DNA of 33,112 nt from an uncultured Porphyromonadaceae bacterium (GCA_947175295.1 CAMWMK010000034.1:1-33112), one strand, 5' to 3'. Numbered from the stretch's first letter, positions 1 to 6,708 are shown. Notes: generated from the sequence alone by a model not told the origin. Translations and numbers: made by a program.

Positions 1-99
1 CGCTTCGTAGCCCCGGTGCCCGGCGCCATGATCATCCCCTGGCCAGAATACAAAGTCTACCTGACCAATCTAATAATGAAGGTTACTTCTAGATATTAA
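1..99 (+). CDS. 3' end of an unidentified protein gene, cut by the window start
   Basis: Frame 1 is open from the first base and ends at a TAA at 97-99, giving 32 residues that begin RFVAPVPGAMIIPWPEYKVY. The composition (Pro/Trp/Tyr-rich, no low-complexity run) looks protein-like, and the higher GC of the first 60 bases resembles the housekeeping block better than the AT-rich DNA that follows. I do not recognise the family. Frame 3 is also open for about 30 codons, so the frame choice is not certain. A terminator at 222-264 fits the end of a plus-strand gene here. Confidence 0.35.
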   Translation, partial: RFVAPVPGAMIIPWPEYKVYLTNLIMKVTSRY

Positions 100-132
100 T
101 GGATTTTATATATTGATTTTAAAGTCAGTTGT

Positions 133-191
133 TAAACTTCTTGTCTTGACCTTTTAGACTACGATGAAGCGTGTCTTTGACAAGAAGTTTA
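133..191. repeat. 13-bp perfect inverted repeat downstream of the first gene
   Basis: TAAACTTCTTGTC at 133-145 is exactly complementary to GACAAGAAGTTTA at 179-191, with a 33-base spacer. No T-run follows, so it is not a standard terminator by itself, although it sits just upstream of one. It could be an RNA hairpin protecting the 3' end of the upstream transcript, or a protein-binding or recombination site. Nothing in the sequence decides between these. Confidence 0.6.
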
Positions 192-221
192 TTTCAATTA
201 CGCCTCTTCATTCGAAAAAAG

Positions 222-264
222 AATCCAGTAAGAAATGCAATGGCGTTTCTTACTGGATTTTTTT
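222..264 (+). terminator. strong rho-independent terminator, probably bidirectional
   Basis: AATCCAGTAAGAAA (222-235) pairs perfectly over 14 bp with TTTCTTACTGGATT (246-259) around a 10-base loop and runs into a stretch of seven T (258-264). A run of A just before the left arm (215-220) gives the mirror-image U-tract on the minus strand, so it could stop transcription in both directions. It separates the gene tail at 1-99 from the promoter at 286-316. Confidence 0.9.
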
Positions 265-285
265 ACCATATTTCCCGCTAAAAAC

Positions 286-316
286 TTGCATTTCCAAAAA
301 AATCATATTAACTTTG
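286..316 (+). promoter_or_regulatory. Bacteroidota-type promoter for the structured leader
   Basis: TAACTTTG at 309-316 matches the Bacteroidota -7 consensus TAnnTTTG. TTGC at 286-289 lies 19 bases upstream in the -33 position (consensus TTTG). The start site would be about 321-324, just where the first hairpin arm of the following structured region begins. Confidence 0.7.
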
Positions 317-319
317 CAA

Positions 320-646
320 TCGCAGACCGCCTCGCAGAAGCCCCGGTCTAGGGTTTAGCGGAACGGGATGCAGTGAAAATACATAAGAAAGCGTTTATCC
401 GCGCTGATTCTTGACTCTTTGAAATGTCTCGCAAACTTTTTATCTATGTCAAGGATTGAGCAACGGTAGATGCCCGTGGATATGTGATTATCCTGCTTTC
501 GGCATGATGTTTCGTGAGAAATATAGCCGAATGCAATGATTGCATATACAAGCGTGGGCTTCTGCGTTGCCGTCCGACATAGATAGGGCAATGCGAGAAG
601 CCTCAAAGAGTAGGACGGTAACAGATACAGATTCCTACGCTTTTTT
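320..646 (+). ncRNA. candidate structured RNA or 5' attenuator leader
   Basis: Between a clear promoter (309-316) and a T-run terminator (610-646) lie about 325 bases without a convincing gene but full of helices. Local hairpins are 324-329/344-349 (6 bp), 407-415/448-456 (9 bp, one G-U), 470-474/501-505 enclosing 478-482/489-493, 531-537/539-545 (palindrome), and 557-571/587-602 (15 pairs, one bulged G at 595, one G-U). Two alternative pairings compete with these: CGCAGAAGCC (333-342) is perfectly complementary to GGCTTCTGCG (557-566), and CCGTCC (570-575) to GGACGG (613-618), the latter overlapping the left arm of the terminator. This is the layout of a riboswitch or attenuator for the gene at 696, or of a free-standing RNA. 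I see no hallmarks of RNase P RNA, tmRNA or SRP RNA. The reading frame from 540 through this region is probably accidental. Confidence 0.45.
610..646 (+). terminator. intrinsic terminator ending the structured leader
   Basis: GTAGGA (610-615) pairs with TCCTAC (633-638) and is followed by GC and six T (641-646). The left arm overlaps GGACGG (613-618), which can pair instead with CCGTCC at 570-575, so termination could be conditional. The next start codon is 50 bases downstream. Confidence 0.55.
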
Positions 647-695
647 CATACAAACAGTAAACGCCAACGAGAGGATGACCGCGGTATTTACTTTC

Positions 696-2105
696 ATGAA
701 ACAGCTTAAAAAACTTTGGTTGTATGTGGGCTCATTTGTTTTAATATTACTTCTTATGCCATTAGAAGGATATGCACAAAAAAAAGCCGCCAACGTAGAT
801 TATACTAAGATGTCGCTTGCAACCCTAAAACAAAAGGCTCTCAGTAATAATGCTGAAGCTCAGTTTGAGTATGGTCAACGATTAAGATTTGGAAAAAATG
901 GACTTGTAAAGAATGAAGTCGAAGGTTTAGAATGGCTAAGAAAAGCTGGTAAGAATGGATTTGATACCAGTTATTTTGTGCTTTTATACTTGCTTGAGTC
1001 AAAAGGAGAATACGAAAAACGAATAGACATATTGCGAGAAGGCGTTTCAGTCAACAGTGAAGAATGCTTATTTGCAATGTTTGAAGATTATAGAAAAGGA
1101 CAAAATGGCTTACCACAAAGTAATGAAATGGCTCGTAATTTATTGTTAAAAGGCTGTGATTTAAAAATGCCTAAATTTTTTTCAGATAGATATTTAGCCC
1201 ATAGGTATGAGGAGATTGGATTCAAGAAAGACAAAGACTCTGAAAAGTATTGGTTAAAAAGGGACTGCGATAATATATACAATAAATCTTTGACTATGAC
1301 TGGCGATTACAAAGAAATTGCAATTCAAGCGTTATCCAGGCATTTAAAAGTTTTAAAAGATGACTATGGATGTGTATATGAGCCCTCGCTTCATATAAAG
1401 GAATACTTAGCCTGGTTAAAAGAAAAGGACGAATCGAAATCTTCAACTAAACCATCGAATAGCTACGCATCTACTTCATTAACATCAACTACATCAAAGA
1501 GTGATGATCTCACGTATCAATACACTAAAAGTGGTCGTGGACAGTCTCAGAACACCGGACAATGGACAGATGAAATTGGTTCTGAAGAATACGTTGTTCA
1601 ATTTACAGAAGATGGTATCTCTGTAAATGGAATATATCAACCTTATGTCAAAACATGTGGTGTCTGGAAAGTGTATGGCGGCACGTCAATGAGATTTGGA
1701 GGATCAAATACAACTTTCTACTATTATGTGGATAGCAATAAGAATATGAAACAAGTTTGCGAGTCATCCTTCCCATATGGATTTGATACATTTGTTTATC
1801 CGATGTCTCGTAATGGAGATCCAACTCCGATGAGAAATAATGTTAATAATGGTGGATATGTCAACAGTACCGGGACAACAAATAACTTTGGCACTGGTTC
1901 AACTACACAGCCGGCACGCCAATTCAAATGCGCCTACTGTAATGGTAAAGGGAGAATTGAAAGAAACGACAATGCTCCTGCGTCATTTGGTATAACGAAA
2001 GCTAATAAGAAATGTAATGAATGTGGTAAGATATATGACCCGACTGTCTTCAACCACTATCATGTTCAATGCGGACATTGTGGAGGTACCGGAAATGCTA
2101 AATAA
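696..2105 (+). CDS. secreted Sel1-like repeat protein with C-terminal CxxC zinc-ribbon
   Basis: I chose the ATG at 696 because it gives a clean signal peptide (positive MKQLKK, hydrophobic residues 8-23, cleavage near A27-Q28). The frame stays open upstream to 540, but through the structured leader. The 469-residue product has Sel1-like helical repeats near residues 48-95 (AEAQFEYGQRLRFG and a following EGLEWLRKAGKNG), a Ser/Thr-rich linker around residues 245-275, and a C-terminal domain with three CxxC pairs (412/415, 440/443, 459/462). The first and last pairs are in CxxCxGxG context, as in the DnaJ zinc-finger domain. Sel1 repeats normally bind proteins; the zinc module suggests structural metal binding. 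Specific function is unknown. There is no obvious promoter between 646 and 696, so expression may depend on read-through of the upstream terminator. The gene is AT-rich compared with the housekeeping block. Confidence 0.7.
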   Translation: MKQLKKLWLYVGSFVLILLLMPLEGYAQKKAANVDYTKMSLATLKQKALSNNAEAQFEYGQRLRFGKNGLVKNEVEGLEWLRKAGKNGFDTSYFVLLYLLESKGEYEKRIDILREGVSVNSEECLFAMFEDYRKGQNGLPQSNEMARNLLLKGCDLKMPKFFSDRYLAHRYEEIGFKKDKDSEKYWLKRDCDNIYNKSLTMTGDYKEIAIQALSRHLKVLKDDYGCVYEPSLHIKEYLAWLKEKDESKSSTKPSNSYASTSLTSTTSKSDDLTYQYTKSGRGQSQNTGQWTDEIGSEEYVVQFTEDGISVNGIYQPYVKTCGVWKVYGGTSMRFGGSNTTFYYYVDSNKNMKQVCESSFPYGFDTFVYPMSRNGDPTPMRNNVNNGGYVNSTGTTNNFGTGSTTQPARQFKCAYCNGKGRIERNDNAPASFGITKANKKCNECGKIYDPTVFNHYHVQCGHCGGTGNAK

Positions 2106-2260
2106 ATATGGAAACTACAAATCAAATGTAGAGATGCAAATAGTCCCGTTATTGTTTTGAGGACAACAGATATAGATGTAGTCCGTCGAAGCCTTTCTCG
2201 CTGGTTGCGTTGACAGAAAAGCAGAGTCCCTTCATTGCTAATCTTTTAATACCAGCCTGT

Positions 2261-2359
2261 ATGAAAACTTCACTTTATCTTATCCTTGAACTCGTTGTGG
2301 CAACTTCAAAATTGGCTACTGAAATAATCAAATATTACAGAGAGAAGAGAATAAAATAA
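2261..2359 (+). CDS. possible 32-residue hydrophobic small protein
   Basis: An ATG at 2261 opens 32 codons ending TAA at 2357-2359. The peptide has a hydrophobic amphipathic core (MKTSLYLILELVVATSKL) and a basic tail ending KYYREKRIK, like many small membrane-associated peptides of Bacteroidales. A terminator begins 12 bases after the stop, which supports a transcribed unit. No promoter or conserved family is recognised. The stretch 2106-2260 holds no convincing gene; it contains a short open frame without a start codon ending in VVRRSLSRWLR that could be a decayed remnant. Confidence 0.3.
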   Translation: MKTSLYLILELVVATSKLATEIIKYYREKRIK

Positions 2360-2370
2360 GCTACGTCTTT

Positions 2371-2403
2371 GGGTGTGTCGAAAATTTCGGCACATCCTTT
2401 TTT
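2371..2403 (+). terminator. rho-independent terminator
   Basis: GGTGTGTCGAAA (2372-2383) and TTTCGGCACATCC (2385-2397) form an imperfect stem (GTG/CAC and CGAAA/TTTCG cores) followed by TTTTTT (2398-2403). It closes the unit that includes the Sel1 gene and the small open frame. Confidence 0.65.
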
Positions 2404-2506
2404 GTACAATTTGCTACACCTAACTCTATAAAAAGTAACTAACTGTATAAGGACGAAAAAAATGTGATTTTCTCTGCTCTACTAAGAAATTTCATAGAAA
2501 AATCCA

Positions 2507-2556
2507 AATTTTGTCGGTTTTTTTACGCAATAAATCCGACAAAATTATTATCTTTG
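2507..2556 (+). promoter_or_regulatory. AbiEi promoter with an 11-bp inverted-repeat operator
   Basis: AATTTTGTCGG (2507-2517) and CCGACAAAATT (2536-2546) are perfect inverted arms separated by 18 bases. The right arm ends two bases before the -7 box TATCTTTG (2549-2556). The -33 region would lie between or at the arms, so a dimer bound here should block RNA polymerase. Known AbiE systems are negatively autoregulated by AbiEi binding to inverted repeats in its own promoter; assigning this repeat to that role is inference from position. Confidence 0.65.
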
Positions 2557-2572
2557 CACTCGGAAACACTAT

Positions 2573-3319
2573 ATGGAAATGACCACCGCAAAGAAAATAA
2601 AACAGATGGTTTCGGATTTTCCCGATGACTTCGTGTTTGTTGCCTCTGACCTCGACTGCGAAATCAGTCAGCGTGACGCGGCGGCAAGGGCGTTGCAACG
2701 TATGGCGAAGCGCGGTGAAATATCGAAGTTGTCCAACGGTAAATATTTCAAGCCACGGATTACCATGTTCGGTGCGCTTAAACCTTCCCCTGCTCAGATT
2801 GCGAAGGAATATCTTGTCAAGGACGGGAGGACTATAGGCTATCTTACCGGAGGGACAGCCTTTTCACAATACTCCCTCACAACGCAGATCTCATCAGAAA
2901 TCCAGATTGGCACAAACCAGTACCGTCGGCCTCTGAAAAGAGGAAATTACCGAATATCATTTGTCTTGCAGCCTAACTCCATTATAGGTGCAGAAATTGA
3001 TCTGCTGCGGTTGTTGGATTGCATAAGGTTTATAAAGGAGATTCCCGGGACTACACCCAATGATGCTTGTAAAAGAATAATGCTTATAGTTACGGGGCTT
3101 GATGAGGAGCAGCAGCTTAAACTTGCACAGTATGCGTTGAGGTATGCACCATACGTCCGTGCCTTATTGGGTGCCATTATGGAGAATACAGGGGCTTCAG
3201 AAATTATTACTGAGCCATTGAGACAATCTTTGAACGGCATATCGAAATACAGACTTCCAATTTCGGAAGACACTCTGCCCAATAAAATAAACTGGAGAAT
3301 ATATGAACCTTCACGATAA
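2573..3319 (+). CDS. AbiEi-like (DUF6088) type IV antitoxin and putative autorepressor
   Basis: The 248-residue protein starts 16 bases after the promoter box. Residues 1-60 look like an N-terminal winged helix: TAKKIKQMVSDFPDDFVF, then DAAARALQRMAKRGEISKL, then the wing NGKYFKPR. This is the DUF6088 arrangement of Bacteroidota AbiEi relatives. Residues 65-125 carry the conserved YLTGGTAFSQYSLTTQ segment typical of AbiEi. In AbiE systems AbiEi represses its own operon and counteracts the nucleotidyltransferase toxin AbiEii, giving phage abortive infection. Here the following gene is only a short remnant (3303-3371), so this appears to be an orphan antitoxin. It may act solely as a regulator, or neutralise a toxin elsewhere. 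Confidence 0.8.
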   Translation: MEMTTAKKIKQMVSDFPDDFVFVASDLDCEISQRDAAARALQRMAKRGEISKLSNGKYFKPRITMFGALKPSPAQIAKEYLVKDGRTIGYLTGGTAFSQYSLTTQISSEIQIGTNQYRRPLKRGNYRISFVLQPNSIIGAEIDLLRLLDCIRFIKEIPGTTPNDACKRIMLIVTGLDEEQQLKLAQYALRYAPYVRALLGAIMENTGASEIITEPLRQSLNGISKYRLPISEDTLPNKINWRIYEPSR

Positions 3320-3371
3320 TCAAAAGCTTCCCAAGGTAATGAAACTCTGCGCCTTTGTGTCCGTTGTGTGA
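3303..3371 (+). pseudogene. remnant of the AbiEii toxin start, truncated after about 10 codons
   Basis: An ATG at 3303, overlapping the AbiEi stop by 17 bases, encodes MNLHDNQKLPKVMKLCAFVS and stops at 3369-3371. The first residues (MNLHxxxKL) resemble the normal start of Bacteroidota AbiEii-type nucleotidyltransferases, which are usually several hundred residues long and overlap abiEi in this way. After about residue 9 the sequence changes to CTCTGCGCCTTTGTGTCCG-type DNA that does not look like the toxin. A deletion or insertion seems to have removed the rest, leaving no catalytic GSxxD motif. Confidence 0.5.
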
Positions 3372-3448
3372 TTTTTTTAGAATTTGCGAAGGTTGAGTCA
3401 TATTCAATACATTTCTTTTTTTCTAATAGTAGTTCCCATTATTTTGCT

Positions 3449-3574
3449 TAATTTTGTAATCTAAATTAAAGCATCATAAATATGGCTACCAACGTGTTAC
3501 ATTTACCGGAGATTTCTCCCTCGAAGGTGGAAGCTGATTTCATGGTAGATGCTGAATTCAGTGCTTTCGGCTAA
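3449..3574 (+). CDS. possible promoter and 30-residue open frame, perhaps a gene fragment
   Basis: TAATTTTG at 3449-3456 matches the Bacteroidota -7 box, and an ATG 26 bases later (3482) opens 30 codons (MATNVLHLPEISPSKVEADF onward) ending TAA at 3572-3574. The peptide is soluble and mildly acidic, with no recognisable motif. It could be a small protein or the 5' fragment of a longer gene lost in the rearrangement that removed the AbiEii toxin. The 3372-3448 stretch is AT-rich with no other feature seen. Confidence 0.25.
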
Positions 3575-3609
3575 GATATCTCTTCCTTTCTAATCGCATA
3601 CGGTCTTGG

Positions 3610-4158
3610 CTATTCCGATAGGTTCCGGTAGTCTTTCAGATATTTCCAGAGGCTGTAAAGTCCGCAAATGGCGCCTATGACAGCTCCTATGGCAATGCTA
3701 TCGAAGGAGCGATCGGTGGCATACATGAAATATTCTATCCATAAAATTGCCATAAGCATTCCTGATAAGACATATTTCAGATGACTCTTTTTATAGTATC
3801 TTGCCATTGATGATACCTGACTTATCGACATGGTTAATGGGTTGATTTTTCCGATACCCCTCTGAAACCAATTGAGTGCGTATGCATTGGCCGACATTAC
3901 GATAGCGAACGTAACAGCCACTGGCAATCTGTGCTCATCATTGAGCGACGGCATCAGTAACAGGAGAACCGTAAACACCACTGCGGCCACGACAGACCAA
4001 TCCCTGCCCGTCATGTAGCGAAGGCGCAGCCTGTCAAGATCCGTATGCAGCTTATCCAGGTCGTCGGTATCACTCTGTGGCTTATCCATGCCAAGCGCTT
4101 TGCCCATTTCCATCCAGACTTTCCTCATCTTCCCCATATCCGGATCATTTGAATTCAT
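3610..4158 (-). CDS. four-helix membrane protein coupled to the sigma factor (putative anti-sigma/sensor)
   Basis: The 182-residue protein has a soluble N-terminal part (about 55 residues, with a charged DDLDKLHTDLDRLRLRY helix) and then two hydrophobic pairs near residues 55-70/80-95 and 130-147/155-168. Its start overlaps the sigma-factor stop (ATGA at 4155-4158), implying translational coupling and close to equimolar production. That arrangement is typical of sigma/anti-sigma pairs, but there is no FecR or zinc anti-sigma (ZAS) motif, so the anti-sigma role rests on context alone. The amphipathic N-terminal segment is the likely cytoplasmic contact with the sigma factor. Confidence 0.65.
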   Translation of the reverse strand: MNSNDPDMGKMRKVWMEMGKALGMDKPQSDTDDLDKLHTDLDRLRLRYMTGRDWSVVAAVVFTVLLLLMPSLNDEHRLPVAVTFAIVMSANAYALNWFQRGIGKINPLTMSISQVSSMARYYKKSHLKYVLSGMLMAILWIEYFMYATDRSFDSIAIGAVIGAICGLYSLWKYLKDYRNLSE

Positions 4159-4766
4159 ATCAGTTCCTCCCTTTTATATTCAGTTGCGATTTTTTCCTTG
4201 ACTCTCCTTATCCTCGTAGCTATGGTGTTTCTGTTGAGTCCCATGGCCGCTCCGATCTCATCATAACTCATTTCATCGAGCCACATCATTATGACGGCTT
4301 TATCCTCCGGGGCAAGCGTGTTGATTGCGCGATGCAATTGTTCGATTGCCTCTTTGTCGCAGCCGTCGTCGGCTATCAATCCGTATAGGGAATCAAGGGA
4401 TTCATGCTTATGGCGGGATTGTCTGCGGATTGTGGAAAGGCAGGAATTGACCGTCACTCGGTAAATCCATGTTTTCGCGGAAGCTCCGCCACGAAAGCCC
4501 TGCATTCCCCTCCAGATGTTTATGAGGGCATTCTGCCGTAAGTCTTCAAATTCGTCAATGGAATTGGAATATGAAAAACAGATCCTTGATATGGTGGCGT
4601 TTTCGATGTCTATCAACTTCTTGAATTCACGTTCGGCCTCGTAAGCCGATCCGGAATCCACATCTTCAGACAATGTGGCGAACCGCACCATACGGTTCCA
4701 GAGAAACCGTATCCGTAGCTCCAATGGAAGAGTGGAGGGTGGAAAGATAGGAGTGCTTGAAGTCAT
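4155..4766 (-). CDS. ECF-type RNA polymerase sigma-70 factor
   Basis: The 203-residue protein has sigma region 2 at about residues 48-115 (DEFEDLRQNALINIWRGMQGF for core binding and promoter melting, then AKTWIYRVTVNSCLSTIRR) and region 4 at about 145-198, a helix-turn-helix (YDEIGAAMGLNRNTIATRI) for -35 recognition. No region 1 or 3 is present, which is the ECF layout. M26 is an alternative start, since residues 1-25 are outside the conserved fold. The downstream membrane protein overlaps by 4 bases and probably controls it. It is divergent from upp, with 164 bases between the genes. Confidence 0.9.
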   Translation of the reverse strand: MTSSTPIFPPSTLPLELRIRFLWNRMVRFATLSEDVDSGSAYEAEREFKKLIDIENATISRICFSYSNSIDEFEDLRQNALINIWRGMQGFRGGASAKTWIYRVTVNSCLSTIRRQSRHKHESLDSLYGLIADDGCDKEAIEQLHRAINTLAPEDKAVIMMWLDEMSYDEIGAAMGLNRNTIATRIRRVKEKIATEYKREELI

Positions 4767-4787
4767 TTTTCATTCGGTGTTTTTTGT

Positions 4788-4820
4788 TTAGACTCCTCTA
4801 ATCTTAAAATAGTTTCGGGA
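4788..4820 (-). promoter_or_regulatory. possible ECF-type autoregulatory promoter
   Basis: On the minus strand TCCCGAAACT (complement of 4811-4820) and GAGTCTAA (complement of 4788-4795) lie about 18 bases apart, just upstream of the sigma start. A GAAAC-like -35 and a GTC-containing -10 are common features of ECF promoters, so self-activation is plausible. This is weak pattern evidence only. Confidence 0.25.
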
Positions 4821-4901
4821 AAGTGTAGAAAAAAATACCTGCTATAGGATGATGGTTCATAAAAATCGTCGTGATAATTTCTTTTTCTCAATTTTAATTG
4901 T

Positions 4902-4909
4902 TAAATTTG
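4902..4909 (+). promoter_or_regulatory. -7 box of the upp promoter
   Basis: TAAATTTG matches TAnnTTTG and lies 21 bases before the upp start, giving a short untranslated leader. The -33 element is not clear. It would drive upp-recF-DUF721 and possibly the genes beyond. Confidence 0.55.
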
Positions 4910-4930
4910 TAGACCCTAAAGTATACTGAT

Positions 4931-5596
4931 ATGGAAGTTATAAATTTTGCCGACCAGCCGTCGGTGATGAGCAGATATATGCGTGAGCTCCGGGATATAG
5001 ACATCCAGGGCGACCGCATGCGTTTCCGCACCAACATCGAGCGTATCGGCCAGCTCATGGCCTATGAGATATCCAAGCGTATAGCCTACGACGACGTGCG
5101 CATCCAGACTCCGCTTGCGGAGTGCGTATGTAAGGAGCCCGCGGAAAAAGTGGTGATCGCCACCCTTCTTCGGGCCGGACTTCCGTTCCACTACGGATTC
5201 CTCCAGATATTCGATCTCGCGGAAAACGCCTTCGTGAGCGCCTACCGCAAATATCACGAACATGGCGACTCGTTTGATGTACTTGTGGAGTATATGGCGG
5301 CTCCATCGATCGAGGGTAAGACCCTGATCCTCGTGGATCCGATGCTCGCCACAGGCACCTCCATGGAGCTGGGCTACCGTGCCCTTCTGCGCAAGGGGCA
5401 TCCGGCGAAGATCCACGTGGCATCCGTCATCGCGTCGCAGCGGGCTGTGGATTACGTCAAGGAGCGCTTCCCTGCCGACAAGACCACCATATGGTGCGCG
5501 GCAATCGACCCCAATGTCAATGCCCACAGTTACATCGTGCCCGGTCTCGGCGATGCCGGCGACCTTGCCTACGGCGAGAAGGAAGACAACGCATGA
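4931..5596 (+). CDS. upp: uracil phosphoribosyltransferase
   Basis: This cytosolic pyrimidine-salvage enzyme joins uracil and PRPP to give UMP and pyrophosphate. The 221-residue product has the PRPP loop LVDPMLATGTSM at residues 134-145 and the C-terminal uracil-binding signature PGLGDAGD at 204-211. R81/G83 (LLRAGLPF) sits in the conserved LRAGL segment. Length is slightly above the usual 205-215. The start is set by MEVINFADQPS, which fits the family N-terminus, with a promoter box 21 bases upstream. The stop overlaps the recF start (ATGA), so the two are probably translationally coupled. Confidence 0.95.
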   Translation: MEVINFADQPSVMSRYMRELRDIDIQGDRMRFRTNIERIGQLMAYEISKRIAYDDVRIQTPLAECVCKEPAEKVVIATLLRAGLPFHYGFLQIFDLAENAFVSAYRKYHEHGDSFDVLVEYMAAPSIEGKTLILVDPMLATGTSMELGYRALLRKGHPAKIHVASVIASQRAVDYVKERFPADKTTIWCAAIDPNVNAHSYIVPGLGDAGDLAYGEKEDNA

Positions 5597-6708
5597 GGAT
5601 CGAGAAACTCGACATACTCAACTTCAAGAATATTGAAGAAGCCTCACTGGAGTTTTCCGGTGGAGTCAACTGTCTGTTGGGAATGAACGGCATGGGGAAG
5701 AGCAATCTTCTTGAAGCCATCCATTTCCTATGCCTTGCGCGCCCCATGCAGTCGCTTCCCGAATCGGCTCTGCCCCGGCATGGCGCGGAGATGATGATGG
5801 TGAAGGGCAACTTCGTGATGGACTCCGGCACCAACGAGCTCGTCAGCTGCGGCATAGTCAAGGGAAAGGGAAAGACACTGAAATGCAACGGCAAGGAGTA
5901 TCAGCGCATATCGGAGCATATAGGCAGGTTTCCGATCGTCACGGTCACTCCGGCCGACCATGCCATAGTGAGCGGGGCGGCCGAGGAGCGCCGCAAACTC
6001 ATGGATATGGTGATCTCGCAGGCCGACAAGACCTATCTGTCGCATCTCATACGCTATGGCAGAAGCATCGACAGCCGCAACCGCATGCTGCGCGCCGGAG
6101 TGAAAGACAAGCTGCTTTATGAGTCGGTGGAGACCTCGATGGCCGAGTCGGCAGGCATAATCCACTCCACCCGGAAGGCGTGGGTGGAGGAGATACTTCC
6201 CGTATTCCGCGACCGCTACCGCGAGATTTCCGGAGATGCCGAGAAGGCCTCCATACGGTATTCGAGCGTGCTCAACGACCAGCCCCTCGCCGCTGTACTC
6301 GACAGCACCAGGGCGAAAGACCAGGTGCTTGGCTACACCTCGAAGGGGGTGCACCGCGACGACCTGCTGACCGGCCTCGGCGACTACTCCATGCGTCGCC
6401 TCGGAAGCCAGGGACAGGTGAAGACCTTCACCATCGCCCTGCGCCTCGCCATATTCTCCTATCTCAGGAAGGTCTCGGGCCTGACCCCCATACTGCTGCT
6501 CGACGACATATTCGACAAGCTCGACTCGAGCCGGGTAGGCAGGATAATGGAGATGGTGAGCGGCGACGATGGCTTCGGCCAGATCTTCATCACCGACACC
6601 AACCGCGAGCACCTCGACGAGATACTGGGAGCCATACACGGCGAAAGCCGCCTTTTCGCAGTAAATGACGGAAAATTCGAAGAGAAATGGAACGAAGGGA
6701 TGCGGTGA
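5593..6708 (+). CDS. recF: DNA replication and repair protein RecF
   Basis: RecF is an SMC/ABC-like ATPase that binds gaps at stalled forks and helps RecO/RecR load RecA. I start it at the ATG at 5593 (overlapping the upp stop): the protein then begins MRIEKLDILNFKNIEEASLE, the normal RecF N-terminus, and the upstream extension of the frame merely reads through upp out of frame. The 371 residues include Walker A GMNGMGKSN (30-38), signature LGSQGQVKTFTIALRLA (about 270-286) and Walker B PILLLDDIFDKLD (about 299-311). The Walker A ends in KS rather than the more usual KT, which is acceptable for the fold. The 3' end overlaps the DUF721 gene by 22 bases. Confidence 0.95.
   Translation: MRIEKLDILNFKNIEEASLEFSGGVNCLLGMNGMGKSNLLEAIHFLCLARPMQSLPESALPRHGAEMMMVKGNFVMDSGTNELVSCGIVKGKGKTLKCNGKEYQRISEHIGRFPIVTVTPADHAIVSGAAEERRKLMDMVISQADKTYLSHLIRYGRSIDSRNRMLRAGVKDKLLYESVETSMAESAGIIHSTRKAWVEEILPVFRDRYREISGDAEKASIRYSSVLNDQPLAAVLDSTRAKDQVLGYTSKGVHRDDLLTGLGDYSMRRLGSQGQVKTFTIALRLAIFSYLRKVSGLTPILLLDDIFDKLDSSRVGRIMEMVSGDDGFGQIFITDTNREHLDEILGAIHGESRLFAVNDGKFEEKWNEGMR

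Noticed and set aside
164-358. 64-residue plus-strand open frame at the left edge
   Set aside because: It runs straight through the strong terminator at 222-264 and the promoter at 286-316, and its translation has no protein-like pattern.
540-695. Upstream extension of the Sel1 gene to an ATG at 540
   Set aside because: It would place 52 non-homologous residues before a perfectly good signal peptide and cross the hairpin and terminator of the leader.
2106-2260. Open frame without start codon ending VVRRSLSRWLR
   Set aside because: No ATG/GTG start fits and no family is recognised; at most a decayed remnant, mentioned in the entry for the neighbouring small frame.
4916-5527. 203-residue minus-strand open frame opposite upp
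   Set aside because: Antisense shadow of an unambiguous upp gene.
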